A stretch of DNA of 64,000 bases from Kalaharituber pfeilii (GCA_015179045.1 WHUZ01000120.1:62001-126000), one strand, 5' to 3'; shown: positions 42,117 to 53,217, counted from the first letter of the stretch. Program-made: numbers and translations. The notes: generated from the letters alone by a model not told the origin.

Positions 42117-42536
42117 CATGTTCCCCCCTCACGTATATGTGGTCCTCAGCATCGTCCCACATTGCGAGAGATTTTTCAGGAGTTGAGGCTTTGGAAACAG
42201 CAATTTCATCATCGCTGCAGCCATCACCACCACCATTCTCCCACCGACAACTACTTTCACAGAACGAGCACTTGGAAGAAGACAACCTTCCGGGCGCATC
42301 CAGAAAACAAAAGTTAGACTTCATGTTCCCCCCTCACGTATATGTGGTCCTCAGCATCGATTTCTCTCTCGAACCCGATTCCGGAGTCCCACATTGCGAG
42401 AGATTTTTCAGGAGTTGGAGCTTTGGAAACAGCAATTTCATCATCGCTGCCACCATCACCACCACCATTCTCCCACCGACGACTACTTACACAGAACTGC
42501 CCTGCCTTGGCGAACAGCTGCATGCGGGGTCACGTG

Positions 42537-42569
<33 letters not shown>

Positions 42570-42633
42570 TACACAGAACGAGCACTTGGAAGAAGACAAC
42601 CTTCCAGGCGCATCCAGAAAACAAAAGTTAGAC
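42117..42633. repeat. Tandem duplication of about 200 bp; one copy carries a retroposon
   Basis: Unit 1 (42117-42320) and unit 2 (42321-42633) share the blocks CATGTTCCCCCCTCACG, CCCACATTGCGAGAGAT and AGAAGACAACCTTCC. Unit 2 has an extra 27 bp near 42359-42386 and the insertion 42498-42566. Unit 1 keeps the undisturbed target (CTACTTTCACAGAACGAGC at about 42251). Confidence 0.88.
42498..42566 (+). mobile_element. Hairpin-only mini-retroposon, family A, with known empty site
   Basis: The insertion begins one to three bases before the stem CCCTGC, closes with GCGGGG, then TCACGTG and about 30 A. The 13-bp duplication ACTTACACAGAAC is perfect (42485-42497 and 42567-42579). The sister unit at about 42251-42270 shows the site without it. 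Confidence 0.93.
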
Positions 42634-42969
42634 AAAAGCGAAGCTCGGGACTGCCCGAGAAAGAATATCACCTATATTCTACAGAATTCAGAAGATTGCG
42701 AGTCATTTCCCCAAGGTTAAGTTTTCAGAAGTTTTTGGAAGAGTAATTTCGAGGAATAGGAGCAGTTGCACCGGATTGGTGCTAGCACAGTCCTGTTAGT
42801 GTTGACTGACCTACCAAACTAGAGTTGTTGCAGGAGTTACAAACCATAACCTCGATTCCAGATTCGGACCTTATACGAAACCTCCAAACCTGAAAGGGAA
42901 TAGTAACTCAGAACAAGCAATACCTGGTGAAGGCAGTAAGGTGCAACCTAAAAGCAGTTCTTTTTGGTT
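42634..42969. other. No recognisable gene
   Basis: Nothing assignable between the tandem duplication and the next family B remnant. Confidence 0.35.
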
Positions 42970-43016
42970 TTTTTTTAATTTTATTACTCGCGTACCACTC
43001 TATGGGCTATGATAAG
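42970..43016 (-). mobile_element. Degenerate family B tail
   Basis: T-rich run then TTATTACTCGCGTACCACTC and CTATGGGCTATGATAAGG: the hairpin with several arm mutations. No duplication found. Confidence 0.55.
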
Positions 43017-43825
43017 GTGTATATTAACTAACTAAAAGAAAGAACGAAGATAACCACTAAGTACATGTATTGCCTGAACCTAAAAGCAGTAGCATACCAT
43101 ACTAGGTAGTAACACAAGTAGCAGATTTTAGAAAAAAGAAATAAGTTAAGGAAGTAGAAAAGGATATTAGTAGAAGGAGTAGTAGAGATGGAGTTTTTGA
43201 GGCCAATAGGAGATAGATGAACAGAAAAGGTCTATGTTATTAATAGAAATAAGGTATATACTATTAATGCTATTTATATCTGAGAGAGAAAGAATTGATA
43301 GCAAGTAAGATTGAGAAAGGAAGAAGATATAATTATAGTAAAGAAGAGAGTAGAAAGAATATTTAGAAAGGAGGGAGAATTTGATAGTATACTTAATATG
43401 ACTAAGAAGCTAAGAAAAGATATAGTAGAAGCAGTATAAAAGAGAAAAATACTAGATATTATATAAATAATAGAAATAGAGAAGTTGATAGATATCTTAG
43501 AGGTAGAGAGACTAGTTAGACCTTAGAGAAAGAATACTATGATTTTTAGGTAGTACTAGGATAGAAATAGAATTGCAGTAGAGAAAGAGGTGGAAGTTTT
43601 AGAAAATGCTACTAAGAAGTGTATTATAGTAAGAAAGATACCACTGGTAGTTTTTTATAGATAGTAGATAACTCTAAGAATAATAAGAGTTATAATGAGT
43701 TGAGAAAGAAGAGAGAAGAGAAAGAGAGATAGAAGTGTATCTCTATGTATAGGAAAAGAAAGACAGGGTAGGGGAAGGGAGGAGCAGTGGGAGGTAGGAG
43801 ACTCCTAGCTAGACTTAGAACTAGC
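43017..43825 (+). pseudogene. C-depleted (RIP-like) internal part of an LTR element
   Basis: The plus strand is almost free of C and dense in TA and purines, with stops in every frame. The end (43755-43800) is a purine tract (AGGGGAAGGGAGGAG) just before the LTR at 43826, so this is most simply the mutated 3' interior of an LTR retrotransposon. No domain is readable. Confidence 0.5.
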
Positions 43826-44522
43826 TGTTACGGCTAAGGTGAGACTTACCCGACCAGGGGAAACACTTACCCTGAACCCTTAGTAAGGCCAGTGCTGCTA
43901 GACCGGACTGATCACCCGTTAGGCTTGGCAGAGGATTCTTTGTCTTTGAATAGGGTAGTGCTAAGGAAGTGTGTGTCATCGTTGATTGTAAGGTCTTTAT
44001 GCCTGGCACTCGGTTTATGAAGCTAATATGCGCACATGCCCTAGTACATGTTATTATCTAGCATCTGTACTACGTTGCATGTTTCTTTATTACAATTATT
44101 GGCATTGTTAAGGAATTGTTGTTTCTTTATTTGCTTGCCTAGTCATGTATGATGCGCTCAGTCTATTTAAGCACAGGCGATAGCACAGTTGAAGAATCAA
44201 GACACAAGCGGTGTTCTAAGTTCTCTATTACTCTGAAACCTATCGTTTCCTCATTACGCCCGTGAATCGCTCCGCTCCGCTGCGCGCTCCACGCAAAACA
44301 GCTGCCCTTCCGACCCGCCGTATATACAACTCCGTAGCCATTTCGGCCCGCAGCATATACGCCTCCGTAGCCACTCCGGCCCGCAGCATATACACCTCCG
44401 TAGCCGGCCCGCCGTATATACGCCTCCGTAGCGACTCCGGCCTGCCGAATACGCACCTCCGTAGCCGTAACATCCAGTGCCTTCCAGCACCCACCGGAGC
44501 CTAGCCCCTCGCGCCCGTAACA
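43826..44522 (+). mobile_element. LTR, family 3 (TGTTACGGCTAAGG...GCCCGTAACA), 697 bp
   Basis: TG...CA ends with inverted TGTTACGG/CCGTAACA termini. A minisatellite of about 36 bp (CTCCGTAGCC, CCCGCAGCATATAC) is repeated about five times at 44318-44470. No 5-bp duplication is visible, in keeping with it being the 3' LTR of the mutated element to its left; a left LTR was not found. Confidence 0.75.
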
Positions 44523-44843
44523 AATTTATTTTAGATAGCTATTAACTACATCAACTGAACCTACAGTATCAGCTGCTAGATTGTGATCATTGCATATGGC
44601 TGGATTATCAACTTCACATATTCTAGTGAGGTAATCTATATTTTTTTGGTTCCTGCTATAGGCTTGTAGCTTATATGTGAATAAAATTATTTGAACAGAG
44701 CAATATCATGCCAATCTTTCTTACAAAGAAGTAGAGCACTTTGCTTACTTTTAAGCCTGTAAAGTAGTGCAGCTTATCCAACAGTTTCAAAATTGTTAGA
44801 GATTTACAGGATATACTAATTTACTAAAGCTTTTGCTACCTAC
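44523..44843. other. No recognisable gene
   Basis: AT-rich sequence without assignable coding capacity. Confidence 0.35.
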
Positions 44844-44854
44844 ACCTGCACCTC

Positions 44855-44919
44855 TTTTTTTTTTTTTTTTTTTTTTTTGAATATCAGTTATCACATGCTA
44901 CTCTAAGGGCTATGGCGAT
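44855..44919 (-). mobile_element. Hairpin-only mini-retroposon, family B, 65 bp
   Basis: Poly(T), then the complement of the hairpin (ATCGC pairing with GTGAT, one wobble) between perfect 11-bp repeats ACCTGCACCTC (44844-44854 and 44920-44930). In the sense orientation it starts exactly at the outer stem. Confidence 0.88.
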
Positions 44920-45429
44920 ACCTGCACCTCAATTGCATACCCTTAAAATGTTCTGCACTGCAAATAAATAAGCTCTTGTGCATCTAGAGTGGTGTACTCC
45001 AAATGTAATATCCTAAGAGCAAGAGACAGCGCAAGACGAAGTCTACTAGCAGTATGACTGGAACTGATAAGCGAGTAAAATCATAGAGTGAGGTACAGGA
45101 AACCCAAGATTTCATTTTTGTTTCTTCATTTGCTCATTAATTCAGATCTATTTTTCCATTTTTCATTTCTTACTTAATTGAGTAATCATATATTCAAACT
45201 AGTACATCATAGCATGAGCCGGTACGCACTTACATTACTAGTCCACTTTAGACTCTATCTTGCTACATGCCTGTACCAACAATTGATCATACTTGTTACC
45301 AGCATTTAGTGATGCAGGTGGGAGCGGTGTTGGCAGACTATGCGAGAGATCTGTATTCAGGTGTGTAAGATACAAGATTGAACAACTTGAATACATTTGA
45401 CTCACTGAATATAAGAATTATCAACATTG

Positions 45430-45700
45430 TATTAGCATTGTGTATATCCACCATTTGCTATCATTACAACTTGCACTCATTGAGGCATAGAATCTATCAA
45501 CTCTAATATCTCTTTACTAGTAATATTATCTTACTCTTCCAGTATTCTAGCAACTAGCAACAAGTTGTTCTCCACAAGGTCTAGGAGATCGCTTGTTCAG
45601 TCTCTTCTTTATTATTTCTCAGATAGCCTCAATAGGATTGAGATCTGGAGATGAAGGTGCCCATATCAAAGAGTACCAATTCCAAAACCATTGTGCTTGC
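45430..45700 (-). pseudogene. Tc1-like transposase C-terminal remnant
   Basis: On the minus strand WYSLIWAPSSPDLNPIEAI is followed by a stop and EIIKKRLNKRSPRP. The PDLNPIE block with catalytic Glu is the hallmark of the DD34E Tc1 transposase end. Only about 80 codons remain, with stops. Confidence 0.8.
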
Positions 45701-46199
45701 TTCGCTGTATGAGCAAAGCACCATCCTCCATGACATACAGCCAGCAATTCGTATATGCACTTTCTACTTGGTAGAAAGGATTTTATTGGAATTGTACAGT
45801 TCTACGACTCAATATTGCAGCTCATTATACCTGAACACAGACCTGTCGCACGGTCTGCCAACACCACCCCCACCTATAGGCTGTATCACTAAATGCTAGT
45901 AACGAGTACCTACCCTACAATGTTGGTACTTGAGCCACAGTGTCATGGCGTAAAATTTATCATCTGATGAGTCTAAGAGCGACAGGTTCCGGAAGAAGAG
46001 GTAAGAAATTGAAGAGACTGGAAAGTGCAGTAGGTACTAGCAGAGGAAGATAGGTATGAAATGGTATTGGACCACTGGTAGGGCCAGTGGGTGTGAATCT
46101 CAGAAGAGAAGGAGGAGATCTTATAGAGAGGAGGATATGAAGTAGTAGGGGTGGAAACTATAGAGAGGCTGAGGAGGAAAAGGGGAGCTAAGAGGAATA
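45701..46199. other. No recognised gene
   Basis: Possibly the upstream part of the LINE beginning to be readable at 46225; stops in all frames. Confidence 0.35.
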
Positions 46200-46224
46200 G
46201 AAGACCTCGATTAAGGAGGCTGGA

Positions 46225-48085
46225 AGGGAGAGAGCTATCTTCTTTTCAGATGGTAGTAAGATCGAGGATAGCAAAGTGGGAGCAGGTGTGTGAGAAAGGT
46301 CAGCAGTGGTAGTAGAAGTGGTGGAAAGAATAGCGATAGTTTTTGACAGGGAGGTGAAGGAGATGAAAAGAGCACTGGAGAGTGTACCAGAGGAGGTACT
46401 GGTCCTGATCTGTCTGGATTTAGAAGCCACTATCATGGCAATTCAGAAGGTGGGCAGAGAGGAAAAGGGAAAGATGGAGGATATAAGAAGGGTAGTAAAT
46501 GCAGTGGTAAAGAGAAAGAGGAAGAGGGGGAATGCAAAACTATTGTGGGTAAAAGCTCATATCGGAATCGCAGGCAATGAGAAGGCGGATAAGTGGGCAA
46601 AGAAGAGGACGGTGATGCAGGATAAGGAGGTGGCCACCGGAAGTGGAGTACGCCAGAGAGTGAAAGCATGGAAGAAGGAAAGGAGAGAAGTGGAGGGCTT
46701 TGGAAAGGGAAGGTCATGGAGTAGAATAGGATAGCGGTGTCCAACTTCACTGCCATGCACCGAGAGAGAGGAAGATGTGGGGTGTGGTTGAAGAGAATAG
46801 AAGCGGCGGAATCGCAGAAGTGCAGCTGCGGGGAGTCCCAGACGGGGGCGCACCTAGCCTTCCTGTGCAGTCAGCAGAGGTTTCGCCCAGAAGGCTTTAG
46901 AGAATGGGGGGATATGGAGAAGAACTGGAAAAGGACTTTTTTTTTTTTTTTTTTTTTTATATCATTTATCGCTTACCGCCCTGTGGGCTATGGCGATGTG
47001 TTAGGTACATGTGATCAACAGGAACTAAATGAGATAGAGAAAATAAAATACTGGCACACTGAAATGCAACTGAAGTCACCCTCCGTCCTCTTCCATCATC
47101 TCCATCAGCCCCTGTAGTGGGTCACCTTCTCCTTCCCTGCACTTTGGGGGTTTTCTTATTGCTGCCATGCCCCCGGGCCATTTCTTCTGCCACACTCTAC
47201 ACCCCTCCAGTAAATGTCCGGTGGTCTCCTCCGCCTCCCCGCACCACCTACACCCTGGGTCTGTCGCCTCCCCTATGTGATGTCTCCATGCGCGTAGTCC
47301 CTTCGCCCCCAACAGTCCCGCTAGTCTCGATACTCGCGCGCCGAGTCTCTCCAGAGGTCGGTATGTCAGACCCAGTCTATTTCTTTCTCGTGCTCTCTCT
47401 CGCTTTGCCTCCTGTCTTATCCCCGCTTCTGTCACCACCTCTGCCGCGCATTGTAGCGCTGTCCCTATTCTCGCTGCCTCATCTGCTGCTTCATTTCCTG
47501 GTATACTTTTGTGACTTTTCACCCACATCACAGCCATGTCTAGGTCTCCCCTATCCAGTCGCCTTTTCCAGGCTTCCCTGAGTCTCCTCGTCGCCCTGTC
47601 TGGTGTTGGGAGTCCCTTTGCTATTGCTGACATCCTGGATATCGCGAACTTGGAATCTGTGATGATGAGTAGCTCTCCTTCCATCCTTTCTGCAGCCTCG
47701 CTGATCGCATATATCTCCGCATCGTTGACAGTAGCCTGGGATCCATCATCCCAGATATATCGAATCCGTCAGGACAGCAGAGAATGGGGAGGAGTGGGTT
47801 GAGTTGGAAAGGTTCTTCTCCGGGATCAGGTTTTAGTGCGCCATGCGATTTACCGACCCGGGTAGGGAAAAATTTGCAGGTTGCAAAGGTGTGGAGGAAA
47901 CTGCAAAATTTGCCGTCGGGGAAATTTTGCTTGCCGGGATGCGAAAGTGTGGAGTTCATATCATTTTATTCTTTGATTCCTCTATCTCTATTCTTTGTCC
48001 CATATCTCCTATGTGTCTAACATATCTCCATAGCCCACAGGGCGGCATGCGATTTATAAAAAAAACAAAAAGAAAAAAATCTTAA
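46225..48085 (+). mobile_element. Divergent LINE, RNase H and tail, split by another LINE
   Basis: The plus strand shows RNase H IFFSDGSKIEDSKVGAGV and LLWVKAHIGIAGNEKADKWAKK (about 46545-46610), then the C-terminal Cys motif KCSCGESQTGAHLAFLC. This is clearly different from the ECRWCGEE type of the other copies. At 46936 a minus-strand LINE intervenes. Beyond it (from about 47785) a repeated AGAGAATGGGG block, a further open piece and a 3' UTR lead to the shared hairpin (ATCTC/GCGAT, 48028-48055) and an A-rich tail. Two different LINE lineages therefore end in the same structure. Confidence 0.72.
46936..47780 (-). mobile_element. 5'-truncated LINE, RNase H to poly(A)
   Basis: On the minus strand, an open frame from about 47765 to 47076 begins with RNase H (TVNDAEIYAISEAAERMEGE, IITDSKFAISRM, VKSHKSIPGNEAADEAAR) and ends with the Cys motif GCRWCGEAEETTGHLLEGC and LLEMMEEDGG-like residues. 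A 3' UTR, the hairpin ATCGC/GCGAT, AAATGATATA and poly(A) (poly(T) from 46936) follow. Flanks share AGAGAATGGGG-like sequence (46900 and 47785), possibly a long or decayed duplication. No inactivating stop is seen in this part. Confidence 0.85.
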
Positions 48086-48139
48086 ACATGAGCTCACTTC
48101 CTTTAAGTTCCTTAGCATATATACGCATCATCATATACT

Positions 48140-48209
48140 TCTGCCGATGAGTAGCGTTCCGGCCCGCATTTACCCTTATTCTTTCCATCGGTACTGTGGT
48201 TACCACCAC
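48140..48209 (+). mobile_element. LTR family 1, 3' fragment
   Basis: GATGAGTAGCGTTCCGGCCC to GGTTACCACCACA matches the last 70 bp of the LTRs at 9.8-10.2 and 57.6-58.1 kb. Confidence 0.75.
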
Positions 48210-48625
48210 AGCACGTGGTCACAAAGAGGAACCACACTAGTTGCAATGCGTTGTGCACAAGCCGAACTGCGAAGCTCACTTGAGCTGTTTCCAGCCGGGG
48301 TGTCCAACTCCATCACCACAGCTGTGCTTGGTTTGATTGCTTCTTGGGTCTTGTTCTTCAACATCTCGTGGAAGTTATCCATCCTTGAGATAGGTTTTTC
48401 AAGGGTTTTCGTAATTGTGTCTAACCGGGTTTCTATTGCATTCAGCCTGGTTTCGATAGTGTCTAGTCGGGTCTCGACTGTGCCCAGTCTTTGTTCAATG
48501 TCCTCCAGTCGGCTTTCAGTTTGATCTAATCTATTGTGCAATGTACGGATGTCATTTTCAACCTCCTCTAGGCGGTGGTTAACGGTCTGGCTCAATCTCC
48601 CAAGTTTATGGTCAACATGAGCCTT
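48200..48625 (-). CDS. Coiled-coil protein fragment, possibly gag-like
   Basis: The minus-strand frame of 131 codons (48595-48200) begins MSQTVNHRLEEVENDIRTL and consists largely of heptad units (RLDTIETRLNAIETRLDTI), a long parallel coiled coil. It runs into an LTR fragment. Such N-terminal coils occur in fungal Gag proteins, but also elsewhere; no zinc knuckle is present. It is a candidate only and may be a truncated pseudogene. Confidence 0.45.
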   Translation of the reverse strand, partial: KAHVDHKLGRLSQTVNHRLEEVENDIRTLHNRLDQTESRLEDIEQRLGTVETRLDTIETRLNAIETRLDTITKTLEKPISRMDNFHEMLKNKTQEAIKPSTAVVMELDTPAGNSSSELRSSACAQRIATSVVPLCDHVLWW

Positions 48626-48889
48626 TAAATTTGCCAGTTGAACTTCAGATAGGAATTGAACACCATCTACCGTCAGCGTTTGTTCCCTTAGTAGTGCTCA
48701 TTGAACATAGTATTCTTACCCGTAATCCGCGTTTCTATCACTTGCTGGAGTTCGCGGTACTGCTCTGCCGTGAAGAGAGAAATCTGACCTTGAAGCATGA
48801 TTGCGTGACAATTACAGTTGGCACTAAGAGCAGCCGAAGGTACCATTGCATTGTGTCAGTACAGGTCGAGTGTAGCACGATGAGAAGAC

Positions 48890-49215
48890 GCTGGTTACCA
48901 ACCTCCCGAATAAGGTCCATAGCACAAATGTGGCTTGCCGAAGCCAAGGAGATAAAGAGGATTCATGGTGATCTTGAAGCACGCTTGCAGCAGTGTCACA
49001 ATTGGTATTCTCCCGAATAAGGTCCATAGCACAAACGTGGCTAACATAAGGAGGTAGAGAGGGTTCATGATGATAGTTAGAATGGTCTTCACTGGGTGAG
49101 GAGGAGGCGGTTTTGTAAGAACAGGTCCACAACGCAATGGCATGCCGAAGACAAGGAGATAAAGAGGATTCATGGTGACAACGAAAGTTAGAATTGTCTT
49201 CACTAGGTGTGTCCG
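48890..49215. repeat. Imperfect direct repeats of about 110 bp
   Basis: CCGAATAAGGTCCATAGCAC occurs at 48905 and 49013. CAAGGAGATAAAGAGGATTC occurs at 48946 and 49155, and GTTAGAATGGTCTTCACT with GTTAGAATTGTCTTCACT at 49076 and 49189. The set forms about three overlapping repeats. Overlapping frames are shadows of the repeat. Confidence 0.75.
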
Positions 49216-49699
49216 GGGATGGTGAGGCGCTTTGCAAGTACAGGGGATGTGGAGATCGAGAGTGCAACGGAGAGGCTGCAGAGCAAAGAAGAGATGGGGT
49301 TGAACCAGAGCTGCAGGCTTGGCCCGCCCTTCTCGACCGGGAATTCCCTGTTCTGGGAGGGCCTGTCGTGGAGTTGCATCCCAATCAGACTGAGGGTCCC
49401 ACCGACTTCAGTGCTGATAGTTTTGGAATCACCCCTCACTAGTATGCTATAGACCACCAGTCATGAAATGTTAAACCTGTGCTTCCAGTCCTGTGGGTGG
49501 TCCGAGGGTCGAAATGCCACAGGGCACAAGTGAGGCATGGACTGCAACTCAGTGGGTGTAGTTATCGGCGCTTGGTTCTGAAGGGAGCGGAAGCCCAGCG
49601 AAGGGGCTTAAGGTGCCAAGGCGCAATCCACATAGTGGCCCCGAAAAGGCCGTCACAGCCCTAAGCGTCAATAACGAGGCCAAGACTCACCCCGGGAGG
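49216..49699. other. No recognised gene
   Basis: GC-richer sequence leading into LINE homology; may be LINE but not readable. Confidence 0.35.
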
Positions 49700-50232
49700 T
49701 TGCGGGGTAGACTCTACTATGGCGTGGCAGCCAAGGCGGCAAAGATAGGGACTCTCCTACCCTACCAGGGTGCGGTGGTCACAGAGGCAGAGATGCGCAT
49801 GGTGGCCAAATCACAGCGAGCTTAGGAAAGAAACAGACTGGGCATGGAGTTTTGGCCATTGTAGAGGCTGCGTAGGTCTGTACGCACCCCTGGCAGGCCT
49901 CCTCGGAGGAAAAGGTCTGAGGGCATGGAGACATAAAATAGGTTTGGCAAACAGCCCGGAATGCGGATGGTGTGGAGAGGAGACGGCAACACTCATAAAG
50001 GACGGATGTGAGGTATGGAGGAGCAAGTGGCCAGCCGGGGCTGGCGGTGATATACAGGCCTCCGGCTGCAAGAGAAGGGGAACGGGACCGCGTGCATGGG
50101 GAGTTGATGAGCTAGATAGAGAGATGATTTTGCGACTGTGGTGTCATTCTGTTGTTGATTGTCCTCTATTTCTTCTGTACGTAATCTTGTCATAGCCGCA
50201 CACGAGTAATGATATATATTAGAAACAAAAAT
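49700..50232 (+). mobile_element. Degenerate LINE 3' fragment
   Basis: AAKIGTLLPYQGAVVTEAEM, GGKGLRAWRHKIG and ECGWCGEET can be read in shifting frames, followed by a 3' UTR and a decayed hairpin ending GAGTAATGATATAT (50195-50215). Stops and frameshifts throughout. Confidence 0.75.
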
Positions 50233-50456
50233 CAGACTGAGACGTACTTGAGCTTCCCCAGATGAGACTACTTCGCACCAGACTCCGCTCAGTGGCTGAC
50301 TAAGCTACTCCGCACTACGCGGTTGGAGCTTCATGAATACATAGTCGCGGCTGGAGGATCTTGGCATGAGACTACATGACTTGCATAAACACACAGACGG
50401 GATAAGGATTATCATTCGTATCGCTTTGATATGCAGCGTACTATTTCATCATTGTA

Positions 50457-50781
50457 CTAGACAGAAAAATAAGTATTTGGACAGGCATATTATGCGCTAT
50501 GCGGTATTTGGCAGAAACTAGCATATTTTCGTATGCTTGGCAGTAAAGAATAGGTGTACGGAGTAAAAGTCCAAATTCATTATGTCAGCTGTCCAAATTT
50601 CATCACGTCAGCTGTCCAAATACTTTCTTACATAATGAATTTGGACACCCTATCATGAAATTTGGACTGTCTTATGGCTATCACCAGCCAAGCATACGAA
50701 AATATGCTAGTTTCTGCCGAATACTGCATGCGGCATAAATATGCATTTATCCCCTGTCCAAATACTTATTTTTCTGTCTAG
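50457..50781. mobile_element. TA-flanked MITE with about 110-bp inverted repeats
   Basis: The ends CTAGACAGAAAAATAAGTAT are exact inverted copies for 29 bp and similarity extends inward through GGCAGAAACTAGCATATTTT. TA occurs on both sides (50455-50456 and 50782-50783). 325 bp, no coding region, probably Tc1/mariner-mobilised. Confidence 0.85.
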
Positions 50782-50971
50782 TACTCGGGGGTGCGGCATA
50801 GTCTGTGGAATTATGCAGCGCCAAGGTACTCACGTGGGTTCACGTGGTACTTCTGCTGCTACGGGCCAAGCAAAAGTGGTGTAAAAACGGACGAAAAGTC
50901 TGTAGAAATTTTTGTATGGGAAACCCGCAAAATTTTTCCACAGACTTTTAGTATGATAAAAATGCTATATA
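50782..50971. other. Spacer with one imperfect hairpin
   Basis: AAAAGTCTGT (50894-50903) and ACAGACTTTT (50940-50949) form the base of an AT-rich hairpin. No gene seen. Confidence 0.45.
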
Positions 50972-53217
50972 CTATACCCAACCGGACAACGATCGACCAT
51001 TGCATAACGCTCGGCGCCCAGAGATACCTACGGATATTGAACAAAAACGGCCAGTCCGGCAACCCATTATTCCAGCACATCATGACTTCGACTATAGGTA
51101 AATACAGCACGCTAAAGCTAATGGTGATGACTACATCATACAGAAACAAAAATTCAATGCTCCACAGTCAACATAATCTCCATACCATATAGTTAGACCC
51201 CCCCCAATAGCCTCCACCACTATACCCACTACCAGAGGACTCCAGTGATATGCCTATATTGCTAATTCATACTCCCAATTGCCTTTCTGAATTCCATGGT
51301 CAGTTGAAGCAATAGGCTAACGTATTGGGATATGGTACGTACCGTATAATGACAGAAATGACATGGCACGTTCAATTCGCTGCAAATCAGCCCCCTCGGC
51401 ATTAAATTTCCTCTGCCGTGCTGCCCTTGATATACGTATACGCCCGCCACCACGTTTAGGCCCTTGCCCTGTACCTGCCCGTGAATTCTCTGCAGTTCTA
51501 GGATTTGCCTGCTGCTCTGCAGCCTTCTGCGCTTTGGCAGCTTTTCGCTCTGCTGCTTTGGCAGCCTTTTCGGCATCTTCAACCTCCTTGCGTGCAATAC
51601 GAGCTTTCTCACGTTCAATATAGGCGCGGTCGAGAGTGCGGGGGCCCTGAATTTGCTTAGTTGAACGCGGCTTCACAGTCTTACCATTACGCAGCTGTTT
51701 GAGCGTCTCGGCATTTGGTTCAACTATACGATGCTGTACAAGTTTGCGCTCAAGGTAATCACGATAATTGTACACCACCGCACGGGTATTTGGCGTCAAG
51801 TCCAGTTGTGATAGCTCGGTGCGGAGGGTAGCTACCTTCATAGGGGTATTGGTAGGCTCTAGTTCAGGTAATTGGAGTAATTTTGCCTCAGTCCGCCCAA
51901 TAACCTCCTCCGGCCGTAGTGGCCATATGCCAGTAGCTTTGAATGCACTAGTGATATTGGATTTGGTGAGTGCAGCATGTCTAGCAGTGCATAGGACCTC
52001 CCAGAATTCCACCTTTCCAAATGGTTGATCAGGGTGGTTGTATATGAAGTCTTGAAGCCCAGTCCGGTATGCTCGTGTCAGCGGTGAGAAACACCCTACG
52101 TCGAGAGGCTGCATAATGTGTGTAGAGTGCGAAGGCAGGCAGAACATGATGATATTATGGTCTAGGGCATACTCCACGATAGACCAGCTGACATGTGATG
52201 AGTGCCCATCGACAATAAGCAGGCGATATATTGGCTTGGTGGTGGGGGGGGTAGCGGGTCGGGTATGCGGTTCGAAATGCTTTTTCATGAAGTCTAGTCC
52301 AAGTTCATCATCCATATAGCCACTGGGTGATCGGCTAAAAGATGCTGGTGTATCATGTACACCACCTGTACCGTAGAAACCAGCACAATGCACCTTATTC
52401 TTCCATACAATAAATGGTGGTATCACGTGACCTAAGGAAGAGACACTCTCGAGGACTGTGCAGAATTCTCTGCTACCATCTGTGATAGCTATCTTATGTT
52501 TTGTAGATGCCCTAACGAGAGCTTTTTGCCTACCTACTGCTAGGCCAATAATGACACCCTTTTCATCGCAATTCCACAGATTTTCAGGTAGTATATGGTA
52601 TTGCCGGAGAAGACTACGTAGCTTGATGTACCATAAACGCTGTTCCTCTATGTCCGCTGTAGCTTTCACACGTATCTTCTCTAGGTATTGGACGTACTTA
52701 AGCTTGATATCCGGGTGTCTTGAGAGGAAACGGTTGTGCCAGTTTATACCGGGAGGATCAACCTTCTTCTTTCCCGAAGCTCTCTCACGCAGTAGAATAT
52801 ATGCCATCGACCGAAGCATAGGTACCGTGACCGGGAAGCCCATATCTGACATTTTTTTACACCAGTCAACAATTGCATCTTCCTCTGCTGTAGTAAGTAG
52901 CTGATAGTCCTGTCGGCCTTTGGCGCGGCTTTTCTGTACTCCATGGCATCGTCGGCGTAATGTTGTAGGATTAACACCAAATGCTTTAGCTATTTTCGCT
53001 TTTGACACATCTGGACGCTTATAAGCATAGTCTATAGCACGTGCTAGCTGACTGTCATGAAGCTTTAGCTCTTTTTTCGATTTGGGAGGCATCGCGGGTA
53101 GTTAATTAGGTGGTTGACAGGTATAGAAAGTCAAAACGGGGTGGGGAATGCGTTTGAAAATTGGCCAAGGAATGTCGATCGTTATGCAATGGTCGATCGT
53201 TGTCCGGTTTGGTATAG
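50972..53217 (-). mobile_element. Fot1/pogo-type DNA transposon, apparently intact
   Basis: The inverted ends (CTATACC(C/A)AACCGGACAAC..., 50972-51009 and 53180-53217) match at 37 of 38 positions and are flanked by TA (50970-50971 and 53218-53219). It holds a single minus-strand transposase gene with no stop. Length 2246 bp. It lacks the decay seen in nearly all neighbours. Confidence 0.93.
51271..53092 (-). CDS. Fot1/pogo transposase (DDE_1, CENP-B-like)
   Basis: The ATG at 53092 (MPPKSKKELKLHDSQLARAI) opens a 591-codon frame ending at 51317. Domains: psq-type helix-turn-helix (about 12-50, VSKAKIAKAFGVNPTTLRRR), CENP-B-type second DNA-binding domain (about 65-140), DDE catalytic core with NCDEKG (about 195), LIVDGHSSH (about 315) and the THIMQPLDVGCFSPL block (about 345). 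A long Lys/Ala-rich coiled tail follows. It cuts and pastes the element at TA. A probable 56-bp intron (51287-51342, GTACGTACC, CAACTGACC branch, TTCAG) would replace the last residues GTYHIPIR with ERQLGV and move the stop to about 51271; the unspliced frame also stays open to 51317. All catalytic acids look present. Confidence 0.9.

Noticed and set aside
48631..49452. Several overlapping frames of 80-186 codons
   Set aside because: They arise from imperfect direct repeats and lack homology; at most one could be real and none can be supported.
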